Source of the DNA: Acidovorax sp.
GTDB lineage: Bacteria > Pseudomonadota > Gammaproteobacteria > Burkholderiales > Burkholderiaceae_C
Reading direction: 5' to 3'
NCBI RefSeq assembly: GCF_021287135.1
Contig: NZ_JAJTBB010000020.1
Coordinates: 1 to 64,000, forward strand
DNA: 64,000 nucleotides
A model generated the notes under the pieces. That model was not told where the DNA came from. It was given only the letters and a program-made list of their open reading frames with translations, and ran no database searches. How positions within the stretch are numbered: the stretch's first letter is position 1; the number at the start of each line of letters is the position of its first letter. Position numbers and translations under genes: made by a program. Below, piece by piece: positions 8,020-15,961 of this stretch.

Positions 8020-8733
8020 ATGCTGCGCCTAGCCCTAGCCGCGCTGCTGCTGGCCAACGCGGGCTACTACGCGTGGTCGCAAGGCCTGCTCAAGGACTGG
8101 GGCTTCGCGCCCGAGGAGCAGGCGGAGCCGCAGCGCATGGAGCAGCAGATCCGGCCCGAGACGCTGCAGATCCTGCGCGTGAACCCGAGCAAGACCTCCT
8201 CTTCCGCACCGGCGCCCTCGTCGGCCGCGGCCGCCTCCACGGCCGCCGCGTCGGCGGGGTCCGATGCGCCGGCCGCACCCTCCGATGCCGCCGAGTGCCT
8301 GCAGGCCGGCGTGTTCGACGAGCGCCAGGCCGAGGCGCTGCGCACCGCCGCGGCCGCGCTGCCGCAGGGCAGCTGGTCGCTGGAACCCACCCCCATCGGC
8401 GGGCGCTGGATGGTGTACATGGGCCGCTTTGACGACCTGGAGACGCTGGACCGCAAGCGCGCCGAACTGCGCGCCCGCAAGGTGGACCACGACCGCGCGG
8501 GCGGCACCCTGGAATACGGCCTGTCGCTGGGCCGCTTTTCCTCCAAGGATGCGGCCGAGCGCGAGCTGGCCAACCTGGGCAGCCGCGGCGTCCGCACGGC
8601 CCGCGTGATCCAGGAGCGGCCCGAGTCGGCCGGATTCACCCTGCGCCTGCCCGCCGTGAACGACGCGCTGCGGCCCCAGCTCGACACGCTGCGCACCGCC
8701 ATGGCGGGCAAGACGCTGCGGGCCTGCGGCTGA
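8020..8733 (+). CDS. SPOR-domain inner-membrane protein
   Basis: A 237-residue protein with an N-terminal hydrophobic segment (LALAALLLANAGYYAW) that anchors it in the inner membrane. A Ser/Ala-rich periplasmic linker follows, then a C-terminal region of about 130 residues with SPOR-like repeats (GRWMVYMGRFDDLETLDRKR, YGLSLGRFSSKDAAERELANL). SPOR domains bind septal peptidoglycan lacking stem peptides, so this protein may take part in cell division. It follows birA by 40 bp and is probably in the same transcript. Confidence 0.82.
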   Translation: MLRLALAALLLANAGYYAWSQGLLKDWGFAPEEQAEPQRMEQQIRPETLQILRVNPSKTSSSAPAPSSAAAASTAAASAGSDAPAAPSDAAECLQAGVFDERQAEALRTAAAALPQGSWSLEPTPIGGRWMVYMGRFDDLETLDRKRAELRARKVDHDRAGGTLEYGLSLGRFSSKDAAERELANLGSRGVRTARVIQERPESAGFTLRLPAVNDALRPQLDTLRTAMAGKTLRACG

Positions 8734-8768
8734 AGGCCCGCCGGCACTCTGGGCGCTGCAGGACGGTT

Positions 8769-9764
8769 TCAGTCCAGCGTGATGCGTGCGAACCGGCTTA
8801 CGCGCCGCATCTTCTCCACTTCCTTGCGGATCTGCGCAGCAAACTCTTCCGGCAGGCTGCCGGAGGCCACCAGCCCTTGCTCGGCCAGGCGCGCCAGCAC
8901 GCGGGTGTCCTGAAGCACGGCTGCCACGGCGTCGCGCAGCCGCCGCGCCAGGAGGGCGGGCATGCGCGCCGGGCCCACCAGACCGAACCAGGAAGGATCG
9001 TTGTTGGAGAACAGGCTGAGTTCGCCGTACGTCGGTACCTGGGGCAGAACCGGCAGGCGCTGGTTCCACGACACAGCCAGCGCCCGCAGGCGCCCGGCCT
9101 GCAGATGGGGCAGCGATGAGGCCACCTGGTCGAAGTACACCGGTACCCGGCCGGCCAGCACTTCGGCCACGGCCGCGGCGGCACCTGCCTGCGGGACGTG
9201 GTTCATGCGCAGGTTGGTGCTGCTCTTGAGCAGTTCGCCCCACATGTGGCCGATGGTGCCGTTGCCGGGCGACGCATAGGCCAGTTGCCCCGGCCGCGCC
9301 TTCACATGTTGCAGGAACTGGGCAAAGTCGCGCACCGGCAGGCCGGGATGCACCACCAGCACGCCCGGAGCCTTGACGATCTCGGTGATGGGCGTAAACC
9401 CCTCCAGCGCGTTGTAGGGCAGTTGCCGGTACACGGCGGGGTTCACGCCATGGGTGGACAAGGTCGCTACGCCCAGGGTGGCGCCATCGGGTGCGGCGGC
9501 AGCGACCTCGGCCATGCAGGCGGCGCCGGCGGCGCCAGGCCGGTTTTCCACCGCCACGGGCACGCCCAGCCGCTCCGACAACGGCCCGGCCAGCGCACGC
9601 GCCGTGATGTCGGTGGCGCCGCCCGCGGCAAACGGCACCAGCAGCCGCAGCGGCCGCACGCTGCCCGCCGGGGCCTGTGCCTGCGCGCGGGCCCCTGCAG
9701 CGCGGCCCAGGCAGGCGGCCGCACCGCAGGTAATCAGCAGCCGGCGTCGCGGAATCAGGTTCAT
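8769..9764 (-). CDS. Tripartite tricarboxylate transporter substrate-binding protein (Bug family), copy 1
   Basis: A 331-residue periplasmic receptor of the TctC/Bug family. The start at 9764 has a good AAGGAG ribosome site. The export signal contains an RRRLLIT motif that may be Tat-dependent. The mature protein shows family features: LRLLVPFAAGGATDITAR, VAVENRPGAAG, SPGNGTIGHMWGE and VPTYGEL. Bug proteins bind carboxylates or aromatic acids, usually for a TctAB permease or as an orphan sensor; no tctAB is nearby. It lies 160 bp downstream of a TctE-like kinase, and a 21-bp palindrome sits ~85 bp upstream of its start. It is closely related to the copy at 13291-14256. Confidence 0.92.
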   Translation of the reverse strand: MNLIPRRRLLITCGAAACLGRAAGARAQAQAPAGSVRPLRLLVPFAAGGATDITARALAGPLSERLGVPVAVENRPGAAGAACMAEVAAAAPDGATLGVATLSTHGVNPAVYRQLPYNALEGFTPITEIVKAPGVLVVHPGLPVRDFAQFLQHVKARPGQLAYASPGNGTIGHMWGELLKSSTNLRMNHVPQAGAAAAVAEVLAGRVPVYFDQVASSLPHLQAGRLRALAVSWNQRLPVLPQVPTYGELSLFSNNDPSWFGLVGPARMPALLARRLRDAVAAVLQDTRVLARLAEQGLVASGSLPEEFAAQIRKEVEKMRRVSRFARITLD

Positions 9765-9848
9765 CGTTGGGCTCCTTGCCTCGCGGCACATGTGGCGGCC
9801 CATTCTGGGCAGGTGCCGTGGTGTTGGCTAACGACGTTTGGAACTCAT

Positions 9849-9869
9849 CACATTCCGCGGCGGAATGTG
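9849..9869. promoter_or_regulatory. Palindromic operator upstream of Bug copy 1
   Basis: Perfect palindrome with arms CACATTCCGC and GCGGAATGTG around a single G. Its core CATTCC-N5-GGAATG is identical to the core at 14333-14349, in the intergenic region of the second Bug gene and the lysR gene. It lies 85-105 bp upstream of the Bug start codon, a usual place for a LysR-type recognition site. Confidence 0.65.
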
Positions 9870-9924
9870 GTGCTGCGGCGCCAGCGGCCACGGCGCGTGA
9901 CCCGGAGCGGGGGGCTGGGGCGGC

Positions 9925-11376
9925 TCAGGCGTCCGCGGCCGTGTCCCGCGCTGCAAACCGCACGCTGAACCGCGCCCCGGGCGGGCTTTGCCCCGGCCGT
10001 GCGTCTTCGAGCGTGACCTCGGCGCCGTGCTTGCGCGCGATCTCCAGCACGATGGGCAGGCCCAGGCCCGAGCCGTCGGCCTCGCTGCCCAGGGCGCGGT
10101 AGAACGGCTGGAACACCAGTTCGCGCTCGGCCTCGGGCACGCCGGGCCCGGAGTCTTCCACCTGCAGCAGCAGCACGTGCCCAAAGGTGTCGGCCAGCAC
10201 GCGGGCGGTGACCACGCCGGGCTTGGCGGGCGTGGAGGGCGTGTAGTTGATGGCGTTGTCGAGCAGGTTGCGCACCAGTTCCTTGAGCAGCGTGGGGTTG
10301 CCGTCCAGCCACACGCCGGGCGAGCCGGGCTCGGCGCCGTCGTAGCCCAGGTCGATGTGCTTGTCCAACGCGCGCGGCACGGAGTCGCGCACCACCTCGA
10401 TCACCAGCCGCGCCAGGTCGCAGGGCTGGCGCGCAATGCCCACGCCGCTGCCTTCGGCGCGCGCCAGGGCCAGCAGCTGGTTCACGGTGTGCGTGGCGCG
10501 GATGCTGGAGCGGCCGATCTGCTGCAGCGAGCGCTTGAGCTCTTCGGTGCTGGTGCCTTCGCGCTGGGCCAGGTCGGCCTGCATGCGCAGGCCCGCCAGC
10601 GGCGTCTTGAGCTGGTGGGCGGCGTCGGCCAGAAAGCGCTTTTGCGTGGCCAGCGAATCGTTCAGGCGGGTGAGCAGGTCGTTCACCGAGGCCACCAGCG
10701 GCGCCACTTCCAGCGGCACGGTGCGGTCGTCCAGGGGCGAGAGGTCGTCGGGGTTGCGGGCGCGGATGCGCTGCTCCAGCTGGTTCAGCGGCTGGATGCC
10801 GCGCGCCAGCGCCAGCCACACCAGCAGCACGGCCAGCGGCAGGATCACGAACTGCGGCAGCATCACGCCCTTGATGATTTCGGTGGCCAGCACGCTGCGC
10901 TTTTCGCGCGTCTCGGCCACCTGCACCAGCGCCATGGGCGTCTCGGGCAGCGGCAGGCGCACCCAGATGTAGGCGATGCGGATCTCGATGCCGCGCATCT
11001 CGCCGTCGCGCAGCCGCACCTCGCCCGAGGTGGGCACCTCCTCGGCGGGCGGCTCGGGCAGTTCGCGCTCGCCGGAGAGGAACTCGCCGCCCGGGCCCAG
11101 CACCTGGTAGTAGACGATGTCGGAATCGTCCGCGCGCAGGATTTCGCTGGCGGGCTGGGGCAGGTTGAACTGCACCTTGTTGCCGGCCACGCTCACCAGC
11201 TGGGCCAGGGCGTGGGCGTTGTATTCCAGCGCCCGGTCGAACGGCTTGTTGGCCAGGCCCTGCGCCACCAGCCAGGTGAGCGCCAGGCTCACCGGCCACA
11301 GCAGCAAGAGCGGCGTGAGCATCCAGTCGAGGATCTCGCCGAAGAGGGAGCGCTGCTCTCGCTGGAAGATTTTCAA
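9925..11376 (-). CDS. TctE-like sensor histidine kinase
   Basis: A 483-residue inner-membrane kinase. An N-terminal transmembrane helix (LTPLLLLWPVSLALTWLVA) and a periplasmic loop are followed by a second helix (LPQFVILPLAVLLVWLAL). Then come a HAMP-like linker, the phospho-acceptor H254 in FLADAAHQLKTPLAG, and the ATP-binding boxes NLLDNAINYT, VEDSGPGVP and GSGLGLPIV. The architecture matches the TctE (2CSK_N) group. The longest frame begins with TTG at 11376 (MKIFQREQ); the next ATG would cut the first helix, so the TTG is preferred. It is co-oriented with, and 64 bp downstream of, its response regulator. It may sense tricarboxylates, as other TctE proteins do. Confidence 0.9.
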   Translation of the reverse strand: MKIFQREQRSLFGEILDWMLTPLLLLWPVSLALTWLVAQGLANKPFDRALEYNAHALAQLVSVAGNKVQFNLPQPASEILRADDSDIVYYQVLGPGGEFLSGERELPEPPAEEVPTSGEVRLRDGEMRGIEIRIAYIWVRLPLPETPMALVQVAETREKRSVLATEIIKGVMLPQFVILPLAVLLVWLALARGIQPLNQLEQRIRARNPDDLSPLDDRTVPLEVAPLVASVNDLLTRLNDSLATQKRFLADAAHQLKTPLAGLRMQADLAQREGTSTEELKRSLQQIGRSSIRATHTVNQLLALARAEGSGVGIARQPCDLARLVIEVVRDSVPRALDKHIDLGYDGAEPGSPGVWLDGNPTLLKELVRNLLDNAINYTPSTPAKPGVVTARVLADTFGHVLLLQVEDSGPGVPEAERELVFQPFYRALGSEADGSGLGLPIVLEIARKHGAEVTLEDARPGQSPPGARFSVRFAARDTAADA

Positions 11377-11387
11377 GTTTTCAAGCC

Positions 11388-11440
11388 TTTTTGGCCTCTA
11401 GCGCTTGCAGTTCAAGCGCAAGCAGCTATCAAATCAGGAG
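11388..11440. repeat. Interspersed hairpin repeat, copy B
   Basis: It lies between the response regulator stop and the kinase start. Its arms contain CTAGCGCTTG and CAAGCGCAAGCAGCTATC, and the flank is AT-rich. It belongs to the family described at 17053-17106 and could modulate the ratio of the two co-transcribed gene products. Confidence 0.65.
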
Positions 11441-12115
11441 CTAACCCGGGATTTTTTCGAGGCAATAACCGAGCCCGCGCACCGTGGCGATGCGGATGGG
11501 CCCGCCCTCGATCTTCTTGCGCAGGCGGTGGATGTAGACCTCGATGGCGTTGTTGCTCACTTCCTCGCCCCACTCGCACAGGCGCTCCACCAGCTGTTCC
11601 TTGCTGACCAGGCGGCCGGCGCGCTGCAGCAGCACCTCCAGCAGGCCCAGCTCGCGCGCCGAGAGCTCGATCATCTTGCCGTCGATGGTGGCCACGCGGC
11701 CGGCCTGGTCGTACACCAGCGGGCCGTGCTTGATGGCGCTGCTGGTGCCGCCCATGCCCCGGCGCGTGAGGGCGCGCACGCGGGCTTCCAGCTCCTGCAG
11801 CGAGAACGGCTTGGCCATGTAGTCGTCGGCGCCAAAGTCCAGGCCCTTGACGCGCTCCTCCACGCTGTCGGCGGCGGTGAGGATGAGCACCGGCAGCGCC
11901 GAGCCCCGGCCGCGCAGCCGCTTGAGCACTTCCAGCCCGTGCAGCTTGGGCAGCCCCAGGTCCAGGATGAGCAGGTCGAACTCGTTGTTGGTCAGCAGCG
12001 CGGCGTCGGCCTCGGTGCCGCTGGCCACGTGGTCCACCACCGCGCCGGAGGCCCGCAGCGTGCGCAGCAGGCCATCGGCCAGCACCTGGTCGTCTTCGGC
12101 AATGAGAATGCGCAT
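11441..12115 (-). CDS. OmpR-family response regulator (TctD-like)
   Basis: A 224-residue regulator. The receiver domain has the acidic pair at residues 8-9 (AEDD), the phospho-acceptor D52 and K102 (DYMAKPF). A C-terminal winged helix of the OmpR/PhoB type follows (ELSARELGLLEVLLQ, SNNAIEVYIHRLRKKI, IATVRGLGYCLE). It partners the TctE-like kinase immediately downstream. The TctD group activates citrate or tricarboxylate uptake genes; the Bug gene two positions downstream is a plausible target. Confidence 0.93.
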   Translation of the reverse strand: MRILIAEDDQVLADGLLRTLRASGAVVDHVASGTEADAALLTNNEFDLLILDLGLPKLHGLEVLKRLRGRGSALPVLILTAADSVEERVKGLDFGADDYMAKPFSLQELEARVRALTRRGMGGTSSAIKHGPLVYDQAGRVATIDGKMIELSARELGLLEVLLQRAGRLVSKEQLVERLCEWGEEVSNNAIEVYIHRLRKKIEGGPIRIATVRGLGYCLEKIPG

Positions 12116-12200
12116 CCGGGTCTCCTGGGTCGGCGGCGCGGTCTGGGCCGCGCCTGTGCCCCGATTTTAGGCGCCGGCCGCCCGGCCCGGATGCGCTGGA

Positions 12201-13142
12201 TCAGCGGGGATCGTGCGCCAGCAGCTTGTGCACCAGCGCCTGCAGGTCGGCCTGCAGCCGCGCCATACCGGCCGGGTCCTGCGCCAGCGTGCGCTCGTCC
12301 ATGTAGAGCTTGCGGTTGATCTCGACCTGGATGCTGTGGCGGTGCTGGGCCGGGTTGCCGTAGCGGCGCACCAGCTCCACGCCCTTGTAGGGGTGGTTGT
12401 ATTCCACGCTGTAGCCGCGCTCCCGCAGGTGTTCGCAGACCAGCGCGGACAGCGCCGGGCTGGCGGTGCTGCCGTCGCGGTCGCCGACCACGAAGTCGGC
12501 ATGCACCAGGCCGGGAAAATCGGTGGCAAAGCGCCCCGACACGGCGGGCATGGAGTGGCAGTTGAGGTGGATGCTGTAGCCGTGGCGCGCATGCGCCGCG
12601 TCAATGGCCTGGGCCACGGCCGCGTGGTAGGGGCGCCAGCAGCGGTCGATGCGCGCGCGCACTTCCTGAACGGACAGCAGGCGGTTGTAGATGGGCTCGC
12701 CGTCGTCGGTGAATTTCCAGATCAGCCCCTTGCCCAGGCGCACCTTGCTGAGCACGCGGGGGTCGGTGGAGACGGGTTCGGGCCAGGGGCCGTCGATCAG
12801 GGAGGTGTCGAGTTCGGTGGTGTCGCGGTTGGCGTCGAGGTAGATCCGCGGGAAATGGGCTTCGATCCACGCCACGCCCAGCGCCGGGGCGAAGGCATAG
12901 ATCTTCTCGACATGGGTGTCTTCCGCGCGGCGCAGCGTGGGCAGGTCGCACGCGGAGCCGAAGTCGTCGGGATAGTGGGTGCCGCTGTGCGGCGAGTCCA
13001 GCACCAGCGGCGTGCTGCCGGCAACGGCGGTCACCGTGCGGGCGGCGGCAGGGGCCGCCGGTGCGGCCTGGCCGGGCGAGCCGGTGGCTCCGGGCTGGGC
13101 GTTCTGGAATCGGTGGTGGATCAGTTTCAAGGCTGCATGCAT
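12201..13142 (-). CDS. N-formylglutamate amidohydrolase family protein
   Basis: A 313-residue enzyme of the N-formylglutamate amidohydrolase (FGase) family. Conserved blocks include LVLDSPHSGTHYPDDF, RAEDTHVEKIYAF, YLDANRDTTELD, HLNCHSMPAVSG, VEYNHPYKG and IQVEINRKLYMDE. The reaction would release formate from an N-formyl amino acid, as in the last step of one histidine degradation route. No hut genes are nearby, so the substrate is uncertain. The start at 13142 was chosen as the first ATG close to the conserved region; the upstream frame is low-quality sequence. Confidence 0.88.
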   Translation of the reverse strand: MHAALKLIHHRFQNAQPGATGSPGQAAPAAPAAARTVTAVAGSTPLVLDSPHSGTHYPDDFGSACDLPTLRRAEDTHVEKIYAFAPALGVAWIEAHFPRIYLDANRDTTELDTSLIDGPWPEPVSTDPRVLSKVRLGKGLIWKFTDDGEPIYNRLLSVQEVRARIDRCWRPYHAAVAQAIDAAHARHGYSIHLNCHSMPAVSGRFATDFPGLVHADFVVGDRDGSTASPALSALVCEHLRERGYSVEYNHPYKGVELVRRYGNPAQHRHSIQVEINRKLYMDERTLAQDPAGMARLQADLQALVHKLLAHDPR

Positions 13143-13290
13143 AGGCAGAGTGTGCGCAAAGGGGGGCGGCAGGCCGGGCCGCCCAGACCGGAATGCGCCC
13201 AGGGTTATCCGCCAACGGGAGGCCCTGGGGTCCGGCTCATGGCCTGGGGGCAAGGAGGCGTTGCCGCCCCCCTGCCCTGGGTTCATCGGT

Positions 13291-14256
13291 TCAGTCGAGC
13301 GATATCTTGGCGAATTCGGCCACCCGCTTCATCTTCTCGATTTCCCGGACGATCTGGGCGTTGAATTCCTTGGACGTGGTGCCCGAGGGGTACAGCCCCT
13401 GGCCCGCGAGGCGCTCGCGCACGGCGGGTTCCTTCAGGGCCTGGGCCACCGCCTGCTGGATGCGGTCCACGGCCGCCTGCGGCGTGGCGGCCGGGGCCAC
13501 CAGGCCGAACCACGAGGGTTCGTTGGCCTGCTTGTAGCCCAGCTCGGCATAGGTGGGGACGTCGGGCAGCACATCAAGCCGCCCCGGCCAGGACACGGCC
13601 AGGGCCTTGAGCTTGCCGGCCTTGATGTACGGCAGGGAGGAGGCCACCTGGTCGAAGTAAACCGCCACTTGGCCGGCCAGCACGTCGTTGAGGGCCGGGC
13701 CCGCGCCGCGGTAGGGAATGTGCACCATCGCGGTGCCCGTGCTGCTCTTGAACAGCTCGCCCCACATGTGGCCGATGGTGCCGTTGCCCGGCGTGGCGTA
13801 CGACACCTTGCCGGGGTTCGCCTTGAGGTGCTTCACCAGGTCGGCGAAGTCCTTCACCGGCAGCACGGCCGGGTTGATGACCACCACGCCCGGCGCCTTC
13901 ACGATCTCGGTCACGCCCACGAAGTCCTTGAGCGGCTGGTAGGGCAGCTTGCTGAACACGGCGGGGTTCACCCCGTGGGTGGACAGCGTGGCCACGCCCA
14001 GCGTCAGGCCGTCGGCCGGGGCGCGTGCCACTTCGGCCATGCCGATGGAGCCGCCCGCGCCGCCGCGGTTGTCCAGCACCACGGGCTGCTTGAGGATGCG
14101 GGCCAGCGACTCCTGCAGGCTGCGCGCCGTGATGTCGGTGGCGCCGCCGGGCGGGAAGGGCACGATGATGCGCAGGGGCTTGCCCTCTTGCGCCAAAGAC
14201 ATTCCAGGAACGAAAGAAACGGCGGCCAGCGCGGAAAGCAGGTGACGGCGTTGCAT
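13291..14256 (-). CDS. Tripartite tricarboxylate transporter substrate-binding protein (Bug family), copy 2
   Basis: A 321-residue TctC/Bug receptor with a signal peptide ending at SLAQ and an AAAGGAG ribosome site. It shares long blocks with copy 1 at 8769-9764: VPFPPGGATDITARSLQ, TLGVATLSTHGVNPAV, TPGNGTIGHMWGELFKSS and VYFDQVASSLP. The two are therefore paralogues, probably from one duplication. It is divergent from a LysR regulator, and the gap holds the shared CATTCC-N5-GGAATG palindrome. The ligand is unknown. Confidence 0.93.
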   Translation of the reverse strand: MQRRHLLSALAAVSFVPGMSLAQEGKPLRIIVPFPPGGATDITARSLQESLARILKQPVVLDNRGGAGGSIGMAEVARAPADGLTLGVATLSTHGVNPAVFSKLPYQPLKDFVGVTEIVKAPGVVVINPAVLPVKDFADLVKHLKANPGKVSYATPGNGTIGHMWGELFKSSTGTAMVHIPYRGAGPALNDVLAGQVAVYFDQVASSLPYIKAGKLKALAVSWPGRLDVLPDVPTYAELGYKQANEPSWFGLVAPAATPQAAVDRIQQAVAQALKEPAVRERLAGQGLYPSGTTSKEFNAQIVREIEKMKRVAEFAKISLD

Positions 14257-14332
14257 GGGGTGTTTCTCCTTTGAAGTGCAGCAAGGTTAAAAGAATGGGT
14301 GCCCTTGACCAAGCAACGGATGTGCCTGATAA

Positions 14333-14349
14333 CATTCCCATTCGGAATG
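14333..14349. promoter_or_regulatory. Palindromic operator between Bug copy 2 and lysR
   Basis: CATTCC and GGAATG arms separated by CATTC, 77-93 bp upstream of the Bug start and 16-32 bp upstream of the lysR start. The arms and 5-bp spacing equal those at 9851-9867 in front of the paralogous Bug gene. The T-N11-A form and the location between a LysR gene and its divergent target fit autoregulation plus target control. Confidence 0.7.
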
Positions 14350-14364
14350 ATTTGAGTACTTACC

Positions 14365-15324
14365 ATGTCCTCCCTGCGCCGTTTGGCTCCGCCCCTGCAT
14401 CTGTTGCGCGCGTTTTCCACCGTGACCCGGTTCGGCGGCGTGTCCCGCGCCGCCGAGGCGCTGCACCTCACGCAAAGTGCGGTCAGCAAGCAGGTGAAGG
14501 AGCTGGAGACCTGGGTGGGCGTGCCGCTGTTCGAGCGCAGCCGCAAGCGCCTGGCCCTGACACCCGCCGGCGAGCGCTATGAAAAGGCCGTGCGGGCCGT
14601 GCTGGCCCAGCTGGAGGCCGCCACGCTGGAGCTGATCACCAGCGACGACGGCGGCGGCGCGCTGCACCTGTCCAGCCTGCCCACCTTTGGCGCCAAGTGG
14701 CTGATTCCGCGGCTGCCGCAGTTCCAGCAGCTGCACCCGCAGATCACGCTGCACTTCGTGCCCTACGTGCACAGCTACGACTTCGAGCGGCCGGAGCTGG
14801 ACTGCTCCATCCTGTTTGGCGACGGCCACTGGCCCGGCGCCCACGCCCACTACATCACCGGGCGCGACGTGGCGCTGATCGCCCCGCGCACCAAGGTGGC
14901 CGACTGGCCGCTGAACCGCCCGCGCGATGTGGCCCGGCAGACCCTGCTGCGCCACGTGACCGTGCCCGACGCCTGGCTGCGCTGGAGCGAGACGCACGGC
15001 GTGGCCGGGCTGGTGGACCCGCTGGCCGGCCCGCAGTTCGACCAGTTCCAGACCATGATCCGCGCCGTGATGGCCGGCATGGGCCTGGCGCTGGTGCCAC
15101 GTTGTCTGGTGCAGGACGAGATCACGGCGGGGCTGGTGCGCGAGCCCGTGTTCGAGGACAGCCCGGCCCCCACCAGCGGCTACGCCAGCGAGCTGGGCTA
15201 CTGGTTCTGCTACCCCGAGGGGCGCACCCAGGTGCACGCGCTGCGGTGCTTCCGGCAGTGGCTGCTGCAGTCGGCGGAAGCCACGGCGCCCGCCCCTCAG
15301 CCGCCGCCGGCCGCGCCCGCGTAG
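14365..15324 (+). CDS. LysR family transcriptional regulator (GcvA-like)
   Basis: A 319-residue regulator. The N-terminal winged helix covers residues ~8-67 (HLLRAFSTVTRFGGVSRAAE, LTQSAVSKQVKELE, VPLFERSRKRLALTPAGE), followed by the LysR substrate-binding fold (LHLSSLPTFGAKWLIPRLPQ). It is divergent from Bug copy 2 and is the likely regulator of that gene, and probably of Bug copy 1, through the shared palindrome. Its last 28 bp overlap the 3' end of the convergent marR gene. Confidence 0.92.
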   Translation: MSSLRRLAPPLHLLRAFSTVTRFGGVSRAAEALHLTQSAVSKQVKELETWVGVPLFERSRKRLALTPAGERYEKAVRAVLAQLEAATLELITSDDGGGALHLSSLPTFGAKWLIPRLPQFQQLHPQITLHFVPYVHSYDFERPELDCSILFGDGHWPGAHAHYITGRDVALIAPRTKVADWPLNRPRDVARQTLLRHVTVPDAWLRWSETHGVAGLVDPLAGPQFDQFQTMIRAVMAGMGLALVPRCLVQDEITAGLVREPVFEDSPAPTSGYASELGYWFCYPEGRTQVHALRCFRQWLLQSAEATAPAPQPPPAAPA

Positions 15325-15800
15325 GCCTCCAGGCCCAGTGCCACCACCGTGGCCACTTCCGGGCCCACCTCCTCGCGGAACTCGGCCTCGGCCTGCGCCA
15401 CCGCGCCGTGGAACGCCGCCAGCCATGCCAAGCCGGTGGGCGTGAAGCACACCCGCCGAGCCCGGGCGTCGCGCGGGTCTGCCTCGCGGGTGACCAGGCC
15501 CCAGGCCACGCACTGGTCCACCAGGTCGGCCATGGCCTGCTTGGTCATGCCCGCGCGCTGTGCCAGGTCGGTGAGGCGGTCGCCCTGCAGCGACAGGTGC
15601 CGCGTGATGTGCACGTGCGCCGCCGTGACCTGGTCGCGCGCCGCCAGGTTGGACAGCGCCAGCGGCACCTCCACGGCGCGCGCCATGAGCTGCAGCACCC
15701 GGGCGTCAAACCGGCGCATGGCGTGGCCCAGCAGGCGGCCCAGGTGCGTCTGGCGCCAGCCGTCGTCGGCGGGGGGGTTCTGGGAGGGGGCGGAGTCCAT
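15297..15800 (-). CDS. MarR family transcriptional regulator
   Basis: A 167-residue protein with a MarR winged helix: LTDLAQRAGMTKQAMADLVDQ as the recognition part and READPRDARARRVCFTPTG as the wing. It is convergent with lysR, with a 28-bp overlap of the ends, and divergent from recA. A near-perfect palindrome lies 27-47 bp upstream of its start and probably serves autoregulation. The effector is unknown. Confidence 0.9.
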   Translation of the reverse strand: MDSAPSQNPPADDGWRQTHLGRLLGHAMRRFDARVLQLMARAVEVPLALSNLAARDQVTAAHVHITRHLSLQGDRLTDLAQRAGMTKQAMADLVDQCVAWGLVTREADPRDARARRVCFTPTGLAWLAAFHGAVAQAEAEFREEVGPEVATVVALGLEAYAGAAGGG

Positions 15801-15826
15801 GGCGCATTGTGGCGCAGGTCCGGCAT

Positions 15827-15847
15827 TTGGTCAGCCAAACTGACTAA
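15827..15847. promoter_or_regulatory. Candidate MarR operator
   Basis: Inverted repeat TTGGTCAG and CTGACTAA separated by CCAAA, with 7 of 8 arm positions matching. It lies immediately upstream of the marR start. The size and position are typical of MarR-family autoregulatory sites. Confidence 0.55.
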
Positions 15848-15884
15848 AAAATGGTTGGAAATGCAGATAGCCGCCCATAAACTA

Positions 15885-15900
15885 CTGTTCAAGCATCCAG
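15885..15900. promoter_or_regulatory. Candidate LexA (SOS) box upstream of recA
   Basis: CTGT, eight bases, then CCAG, preceded by TA. The proteobacterial LexA consensus is CTGT-N8-ACAG, so one base of the right arm differs. It lies 61-77 bp upstream of the recA start codon, where an SOS box is expected. Confidence 0.55.
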
Positions 15901-15961
15901 ACTGTGATTAATTGCAGAGCGGTGCAGCCATCCAACCCGTTGTTTTTCAAGGAGTTTTCTC

